NCBI GenBank assembly: GCA_016934095.1
Contig: JAFGTO010000294.1
Location: forward strand, 1-7,017
Source: Candidatus Glassiibacteriota bacterium
GTDB lineage: Bacteria; Gemmatimonadota; Glassbacteria; GWA2-58-10
DNA: 7,017 bases
Direction: 5' to 3'
A program made the position numbers and the translations under genes. The notes beneath the pieces were generated by a model, which worked only from the letters and a program-made list of their open reading frames with translations, was not told the DNA's origin and searched no databases. How positions within the stretch are numbered: position 1 is the first letter of the stretch; each line of letters starts with the position of its first letter. Positions 1-5,400 of the stretch are shown here, one piece after another.

Positions 1-1
1 C

Positions 2-718
2 TCACAGTCCCAGTGCCTCCCGCTGCCTGCGGATGATCTCCCCGATCCCCAGGCGGGCCAGCTCCAGCATCAGGTCCAGTTGTCCGCGGTCAAAGGGGCT
101 TTTCTCGGCCGCTCCCTGGATCTCGACAAAACCGCCCCCTGCGGTCATCACCACGTTCATGTCCACCTCTGCCTGCGAGTCTTTTTCATAGTCCAGGTCC
201 AGCACCGGCTCGCCCCGGACCAGGCCCACGCTCAACCCTGCCACCAGGGTGTGCATGGGGTTGGCTTTCAGCTCTCCCCGGCCGACCAGGGATTCCAGGG
301 CCTGGCAGAGCGCCACCGCGGCACCGTTGATCGCGCAGCAGCGGGTGCCGCCATCCGCCTGCAGCACATCGCAGTCCAGGGTAACAGTACGCTCGCCGAG
401 CGACCCGAGGTCCATGGTTGCGCGCAGGCATCTTCCGACCAGGCGGCTGATCTCCAGGGCCCGGCTGTCCGGCCTGCCGCGGGTGCGCTCGCGCACCTGG
501 CGGGTATGTGTGCTGCGGGGCAGCATGCCGTACTCGGCGGTCACCCAGCCGCGGCCGGTATCCAGCAGGAAGGGCGGCACCTTGTCCTCGACCGTGGCCG
601 TGCAGATGACCCGGGTGCGTCCCATGGAAAACAGGCACGAACCCTCGGGGTGCACCAGTATGCCCGGCTCGATAGCCACCGGCCGCAACTGCTCGATTGC
701 CTGGGTCTCCAAGCTCAT
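2..718 (-). CDS. rph: Ribonuclease PH (tRNA 3'-end phosphorolytic exoribonuclease)
   Basis: RNase PH removes nucleotides after the CCA end of tRNA precursors in the cytoplasm, using phosphate to release nucleoside diphosphates, and works as a ring-shaped hexamer. Read from the ATG at 718 the protein is 238 residues, the usual family length. Family landmarks fall at the expected positions: LRPVAI (11-16), GWVTAEYGMLPRSTHTR (57-73), R86, DCDVLQADGGTR (115-126, with phosphate-binding R126), and DLDYEKDSQAEVDMN (174-188, with metal-site D180 and D186). The frame could be extended to a GTG at 745, but that start has no ribosome binding site and adds nine residues outside the family, whereas AGGGAG lies six bases before 718. 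Odd: the N-terminus reads MSLETQAIEQLRP and lacks the usual Arg-2, Gly-5 and Arg-6. The gene ends at the left edge, so a downstream partner (often the nucleotide pyrophosphatase rdgB) cannot be seen. Confidence 0.97.
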   Translation of the reverse strand: MSLETQAIEQLRPVAIEPGILVHPEGSCLFSMGRTRVICTATVEDKVPPFLLDTGRGWVTAEYGMLPRSTHTRQVRERTRGRPDSRALEISRLVGRCLRATMDLGSLGERTVTLDCDVLQADGGTRCCAINGAAVALCQALESLVGRGELKANPMHTLVAGLSVGLVRGEPVLDLDYEKDSQAEVDMNVVMTAGGGFVEIQGAAEKSPFDRGQLDLMLELARLGIGEIIRRQREALGL

Positions 719-724
719 CAATAT

Positions 725-730
725 CTCCCT
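725..730 (-). promoter_or_regulatory. Ribosome binding site of rph
   Basis: On the minus strand AGGGAG lies six bases before the ATG at 718. No comparable motif precedes the in-frame GTG at 745. This site decides the start and gives the standard 238-residue protein. Confidence 0.8.
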
Positions 731-770
731 ATCAAATAGTCTCACTCAGATGCCGGGCCCCTTACAGCCA

Positions 771-813
771 CGGGCCGCACCGCTCAGTCAGGCCGGGAAA
801 AAAGTGCGGCCCG
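771..813. repeat. 10-bp perfect inverted repeat upstream of rph
   Basis: CGGGCCGCAC (771-780) is matched by its exact reverse complement GTGCGGCCCG (804-813) across a 23-base spacer containing a run of six A. It lies in the divergent region between rph and the small gene at 968, about 53 bases upstream of the rph start, so it could fold in the rph leader RNA or be a binding site. No T-run follows the second arm on either strand, so a terminator is unlikely. Its function is not known. Confidence 0.45.
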
Positions 814-860
814 GGCCGGCTGCTGCCTAAAATAATAAGAAACAAGGCAGTTAGCTAAAG

Positions 861-890
861 TTTTCTGCCGGCCGTCCCGATTACTATAAT
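861..890 (+). promoter_or_regulatory. Possible promoter for the small gene at 968
   Basis: A perfect TATAAT sits at 885-890. Only weak -35 matches (TTTCTG or TTCTGC, about 862-868) lie 16-17 bases upstream. Transcription would start near 897, leaving a leader of about 70 bases before the ATG at 968. The -10 element is convincing; the promoter as a whole is an inference. Confidence 0.4.
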
Positions 891-967
891 GATAGTGCAA
901 TCAACCTATGGTCCTGGGTGAAAGGCAGGATTCTGCCGGGCCATCCGGACACGGAAACCACCGGAAG

Positions 968-1162
968 ATGAAAAAAATATTCATCATAACCGCCCTGCTG
1001 GTAGGGCTGATCCTGCTGCTGAGCCTCTGGGCTTTTGACAAGCTGGTGGTCCTGCTGGGCAAAGAGAACGGTTTCCGCTTTTTCAACCCTGCTCCCTATC
1101 CGCTGAACCCGCTGAAAAGCCTCAAGCCGCTGGGCATAGCTCCAGCCGGGCGCTCGATCTGA
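968..1162 (+). CDS. Small single-span membrane protein of unknown function
   Basis: A 64-residue reading frame starting MKKIFIITALL. Residues 4-23 form one strongly hydrophobic stretch after two lysines, which suggests either an uncleaved N-terminal membrane anchor or a signal sequence. The rest is basic and proline-rich (PAPYPLNPLKSLKPLG, about 43-58). The frame is open upstream to 908, but the Lys-Lys-hydrophobic start at 968 is the natural one. Ribosome binding is weak: GGAAG directly abuts the ATG, and an ACGGAAA lies about ten bases upstream. It stands alone, between rph (divergent) and tRNA-Gly, with a TATAAT at 885. I do not recognise the family. It could be a genuine small membrane protein or a chance frame. 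Confidence 0.5.
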   Translation: MKKIFIITALLVGLILLLSLWAFDKLVVLLGKENGFRFFNPAPYPLNPLKSLKPLGIAPAGRSI

Positions 1163-1242
1163 ATTCCTTTTCCCGCGCCTGCCGCCGCCCGTTAATATTT
1201 ATATACCACCCCTGCCCAACTGCCTTTATCGCTCCGGCGGAT

Positions 1243-1271
1243 TTGACATTTTGCCGGTTCTAGTTTATTTT
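1243..1271 (+). promoter_or_regulatory. Promoter of tRNA-Gly
   Basis: A consensus TTGACA (1243-1248) is followed after 17 bases by TATTTT (1266-1271), a four-of-six match to the -10 element. An AT-rich stretch continues to 1276. Transcription would start near 1278, giving a precursor with about 80 bases before the mature tRNA. The tRNA is followed by its own terminator, so this looks like a single-gene unit. Confidence 0.55.
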
Positions 1272-1358
1272 AATAAGCCGGCCCACAGCAGGCACAGGCG
1301 CGGAAAAGCCAGCGTTCCTGCCGCCGGCTGCAGAGCCGGGAGATTATCGAGACAAAAT

Positions 1359-1433
<75 letters not shown>

Positions 1434-1437
1434 GAGA

Positions 1438-1466
1438 AAAGCCCCGGTGAGAGCCGGGGCTTTCTT
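1438..1466 (+). terminator. Rho-independent terminator after tRNA-Gly
   Basis: A perfect 10-bp stem, AAAGCCCCGG (1438-1447) with CCGGGGCTTT (1454-1463), closes a six-base loop and runs into a T-rich tail (TTTCTT). It begins four bases after the CCA end, so it ends the tRNA transcript cleanly and isolates it from the genes downstream. Confidence 0.92.
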
Positions 1467-1758
1467 ATCTGATTCTATGCAGAATGCACAGCCTTTCTCC
1501 TGCTATCCTGTGTTTAAAGCTTACATATCTATCGATTGCTCCCTGGCTCTATAAACTATTAAAAGCCGCAGCAGATGTAAACGCGCCTGACCGATCTTCA
1601 GGCAGAGGATGTCATCAAAGCAGGCAATAGTGAAGACGATGATGCAGAGGCGGGCAGGATTGTGTTCTGTTATTCCAAAAAAATGAACTGTCAAGGCCGT
1701 TGGGGTTGTCAAAAAGTTAATACTAAACAGTCAAACTCACGACAAGGGAAGGGCAAAG
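1467..1758. other. Segment without a convincing gene between the tRNA terminator and the 65-residue protein
   Basis: No standard start with a ribosome binding site is seen. A plus-strand frame is open from the TAA at 1578-1580 to 1967, with an acidic stretch (about 1590-1660, containing EDVIKAG and EDDDAEAG). Its only early start is a GTG at 1662, and it overlaps the better-supported frame at 1759. It may be the tail of a decayed gene, or chance. No clear promoter was found for the gene at 1759; a TTGTCA at 1706-1711 has no good -10 partner. Confidence 0.35.
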
Positions 1759-1956
1759 ATGAAAGTTTTAATGCTGTTCGTCGGCTGGTGTATCCTGTTT
1801 GTGCTCTCCTGGCCGCTGGCGCTGCTGGCGTTGGTGCTGTTCCCGTTTGTCTGGTTACTCTCGCTGCCGCTGCGGCTGATCGGTATCTCAGTCGGAGCGG
1901 TGTTCGCGTTGATCAAGGCCGTGTTGTTTCTTCCTGCGCGAATATTGGGGTGGTGA
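1759..1956 (+). CDS. Small two-span hydrophobic membrane protein of unknown function
   Basis: A 65-residue protein with almost no polar residues. A first hydrophobic block covers about residues 3-37 (rich in Leu, Val, Phe and Trp, with one Pro near its middle). Arg-39 follows in a short turn, then a second block at 41-59 and the end ARILGW. This suggests a helical hairpin in the inner membrane. The ATG at 1759 has a strong, well-placed AAGGGAAGGG (about 1744-1753), which sets the start and argues for real translation. No cleavage site or catalytic motif is visible. It lies alone between tRNA-Gly and the decayed tRNA half-copy at 2026, so it may be passenger cargo of the lost element. Proteins of this size and composition are common and mostly uncharacterised. 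A short toxin-like membrane peptide is possible, but nothing specific supports it. Confidence 0.7.
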   Translation: MKVLMLFVGWCILFVLSWPLALLALVLFPFVWLLSLPLRLIGISVGAVFALIKAVLFLPARILGW

Positions 1957-2025
1957 GATGGGATTGATGTTCCATTCGGGGAATGGGCCATTAAAAATCC
2001 TAAGAAAGCCTTGCAAAATCACCCT

Positions 2026-2072
2026 AGCTTCCCAGGCTGGACGGCGTTGGTTCGAGCTCCCTCGCCTGCTCC
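2026..2072 (+). pseudogene. Decayed 3' half of tRNA-Gly(CCC), probable attachment-site scar
   Basis: The 47 bases from the anticodon stem to the CC of the tail match 1386-1432 of the intact tRNA at 40 positions without a gap, exactly 640 bases downstream and in the same orientation. Similarity stops abruptly on the 5' side, so the D-arm and 5' acceptor strand are absent. Changes in the T-arm (GTTGG with TCCCT) break pairing, and the CCA end reads CCG, so it cannot be a working tRNA. A copy of a tRNA 3' half downstream of the intact gene is the classic outcome of tyrosine-recombinase integration into a tRNA gene. No integrase is present between the copies. Tandem duplication followed by decay is the alternative. 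Confidence 0.8.
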
Positions 2073-2195
2073 GGAATCGACATAGTCCCGGCAGGCAAAG
2101 CCGGCGTGATAAATGCCCCCTCTCGGCCGGCTGCCGGTTAGTCCATTCATAAGATCCTCCATGAGTTCTCCGCCCGCCATCCCTCGATGAGAAAC

Positions 2196-2223
2196 TTGAT
2201 AATATTCTCTACATCAGTATAAT
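2196..2223 (+). promoter_or_regulatory. Promoter of the giant Asp-box/dockerin protein
   Basis: TTGATA (2196-2201, five of six) is separated by 16 bases from a perfect TATAAT (2218-2223). Transcription would begin near 2230, about 180 bases before the ATG at 2409. It is the best sigma70-like promoter in this interval and points at the large gene. Confidence 0.6.
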
Positions 2224-2230
2224 TAGGCAT

Positions 2231-2298
2231 GGCACTTTGCCGGAAAAGTGTCTGCCGTAAAAGCCCGGCGGCAAGCTGCCGGGAATGCGCCCGGGCGC
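2231..2298 (+). promoter_or_regulatory. Hairpin-rich 5' leader of the large gene
   Basis: Three compact inverted repeats follow the predicted transcript start. GGCACTTT (2231-2238) pairs with AAAGTGTC (2245-2252, one G-U) around the six-base loop GCCGGA. CCCGGCGG (2264-2271) pairs with GCTGCCGGG (to 2283, with one G-U wobble). GCGCCCGGGCGC (2287-2298) is a perfect 12-base palindrome. No T-run follows any of them, so they are not ordinary terminators, and I do not recognise a known riboswitch. The remaining bases to 2408 hold no gene that I can support. Confidence 0.35.
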
Positions 2299-2408
2299 TC
2301 AATCCAAGCCACAGCCTAGCCGGACTCTTGTGCAACCTGCCGCAGCATGGTCCGGCTGCTCTGCTTGATCCGCAGCCAGGTCCGTAACAACCCAGCCTCG
2401 AGAGCAAA

Positions 2409-5400
2409 ATGCACACCTGCAGAAATTTTCTCATTGTGCTTCTTTCGCTTCTGACAGCTTCGAGCTCGCCGGCGCAAACGCGCTTTCACCCCTACAGCAC
2501 GCACGCGTTTAATTCACCGGAATGGGTGCAAACCAACGGGCCGGAAGGGGGATACATCAGCGATATAGCCATCACTCCGGCTGACCCGCAGGTTTGTTTT
2601 GCAGTAGGCCCCCAAGAGGGAGTATATAAATCGACAGACGGGGGCGAAAGCTGGAGCCTGATACAATTCGACAATCCCGGCGGCCATGTCCACATCATCG
2701 CCATCAACCCCCAGAACCAGTCCGAGATTTACTGTGCAGCCACCGGTGAGCTGCAGAAGACTGTGGATGCAGGGCAGAGCTGGCAACACATTCTCGGCGG
2801 CGTGGAGAGCTGTACCCGCTATATCGCCGCCATGGAAATGGACCCTCTCGATGGCAACGTTCTCTATATCTGCGGGGGCTCCCATTGCCCGGAGCGTGCG
2901 GGTACGGTCTATCGTACGGAGGACGGAGGCTCCACCTGGTCTGATCTCGGCACCAGCCTCGAGCTGCCGAGGAAAGCCATAGTAGAAACCATGGGTCTTG
3001 CAGGAAACGGGAAACTTTTCATCGGAATAAACGACTACGAGATGGAGTCCTGGCGCTGCGGAAAAGTCTTTTATTCGGATAACGATGGACAGGCCTGGAG
3101 TGAAGTCAATTATGGCCAGAGTGAACGAAGATTCATCTGGAGCACGTTCGTAAATCCGTTCAACCGCCAGGAAATCTGGATCAGCGAAGGTCCCCTGTAC
3201 AACGATGAAATCGGTCAGCCGATAGTCTATAAGAGCACGGATGGAGGCCTTAACTGGAGCGCCGTTTTCATTAGCGCCAATTTCGACTGTACCCAGGTCC
3301 GGATTATCGGGGCCTCGGTGGATGGAAGAATTTATCTGGCCGCAGGCAGCAGATTGTTAGTCACCAGCGATGGAGGCAGCACCTTTTCGAATATCGAGCC
3401 TCCCCTGGAAAACATGCCCTCGGTGGATTTCCGCTTTATCACGGTTCATCCGGATAACCCCGCTATCCTTTTGCTCCCCTTGAGAACGGGAGGCATCGCC
3501 AGGTCCGAAGACGGGGGGAAGAATTGGAGACTGATAAATAAAGGTATTCTCAGCACAACGATCAGCCTGCTGGCTGCAGACCCTGTAAATCCTGCAGTCA
3601 TATACGCTTCCTCGGCAGGAGGCAACGGCACATTCAGGTCGGATGATTACGGAGAAAGCTGGACAATGCTCAACCCGGGAGGGATCGTCCATCCCTGGGC
3701 CGATGAGCTGACTGTCGACCCGACAAACCCGGACAGGATCTGGTTTGTCTCCGATGTCCCGTATATCCACAGAAGCGATGACCGGGGAAACACCTGGGAG
3801 GTGATCAACAACCCCTACTGGGGGAACAATTTCAATTTCTGCTCGGTTTATGCCTGCACCCAGTCTTCCGGAAGTAACATAATATATGCCTTGAACAATG
3901 GTTTCGGGCTCTTCAAGCGCCAGCAACTGGAATATGAGACAGAATGGTCTTTTCTCAGGACTTCCGAGATCGATTATACGTACAGTATCACCGCCCATCC
4001 AACCAATCCGGACATAGTGTTCAGCGGATACAGCCCGAAACCCTTCGAGCATTCAGCCATGGTCCGCAGGACCACAGATGGCGGCGAGACCTGGAATACC
4101 GTTCTGGAAGTCCCCAACTCCTCGGGCATTACCTCGGTAGCAGTTGACCCCGGCGACCCCGGCTCCATCTATGCAGGCAGCATAGGAGAGCGCGGCGAGA
4201 TTTATTACAGCAGCGATGGAGGCAGCTCATGGACCAGGCTCAATGAACATTTCATCATGTGCACGGTCTGGGGTCAGCCCCAACTGATTGTCGATCCCGG
4301 CAATCCCCTGGTCGTGTATGCCGCCACCTGGCTCGCAGGCACCTGGAAAACGGAAGATGCCGGTGCAACCTGGACACTGCTGGAAGAAGCCCCCCTGTCT
4401 GCGACATCTCTGAGCCTGAATCCCCTGGATGCCGATCAGATCTACCTGTCTGACCGGACCGCGCCGGTGTTGTGGAAAACATCGGATGCAGGCTCATCAT
4501 GGCGGGAGACCGCCGACTTTTCCGCGGACAGGGCTTTCCTGCTGAACCGGGTGCTGGCGGATGGAAACAATGTCTACGCCGCCACTTTCGGACCCGGTAT
4601 ACACGGCGGGAAACTGTATAAATCGACAGACTCAGGCTCAAGCTGGGCGGATCTCACCGGGACCCTCCCCAGGAGCGTACTCGACCTGGCAGTCAATCCC
4701 TCAAACCGGGATAATATTTTCGTAACCACCCACATTCATGGCGCTTACAAATCGACCGACGGCGGTGCCAACTGGACAATAATGCAGGGCTTCCCGGACA
4801 TCGGGGCTTACGACATTGAAATAGATCCAGTCGACCCGAATATTCTGTACACCTGCGGCATGGGTGCCTGTACTGTGCCAGGCTGGTGCATGGAGCCGGA
4901 TGGGTATACCTTTACCGATCCCTCCGGAGTCTACAAGTCGACAGATTCCGGTCTGACCTGGAACCGGATCCTCACCACCGGCAACGAGTGCAGGGCCATC
5001 CGGATACACCCCGATAATCACGAGGTGCTTTTTGCCGCGGCTATGGATGACGGCCTGCAGGTAAGCACGGACGGCGGAAACAGCTGGACGAGCTGTAACG
5101 CCGGCCTTGACAGCAGGATCCTGACCTCCTGCGCCGTGGCGGAAGACAAGATTTATGTCGGCACCCAGGGCTGCGGGGTATACTCGGGCGACATCAATAT
5201 GTCGAACTGGTCGGTCACCTGGCGCCGGGAAAGGAGCAACAAGCCTGTTCCCCAGGTTTACAGCCTCGAAATCAAAGTGGAACCGTCCAACTCATTCCGC
5301 ATCTTTGTCGGGTCGAATCCGGGCGGCCTGTACCGCACGGATGATGCAGGCGCAAGCTTCTATGACAAGAACTTCCTCACTCCCAGCGTGGTGGTGGAGG

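Noticed and set aside
80..739. Plus-strand 219-residue frame opposite rph
   Set aside because: It is the exact antisense of RNase PH, with low-complexity His/Ala/Gln/Pro-rich content and no ribosome binding site; a shadow of a GC-rich gene.
832..860. Possible minus-strand promoter for rph (TATTAT at 837-832)
   Set aside because: The -10 match is five of six, but no acceptable -35 element lies 16-18 bases upstream, so it is not reported as a feature.
1737..1991. Minus-strand 84-residue frame opposite the small membrane protein
   Set aside because: Composition (Ser/Thr/Asn-rich) is what the complement of a hydrophobic coding region gives; the plus-strand frame has the ribosome binding site.
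1958..2152. 64-residue frame starting just after the small membrane gene
   Set aside because: It reads straight through the decayed tRNA copy, has a very basic, non-protein-like composition, and follows the upstream stop only by chance.
2073..2195. GCCGG/CCGGC-rich stretch after the tRNA half-copy, considered as a terminator
   Set aside because: Only five- to six-base arms with competing pairings and no T-run; not supportable.
3357..4052. Minus-strand 231-residue frame opposite the large gene
   Set aside because: Antisense to clear Asp-box blades, with no recognisable domain. Frames this long arise opposite GC-rich repeats.
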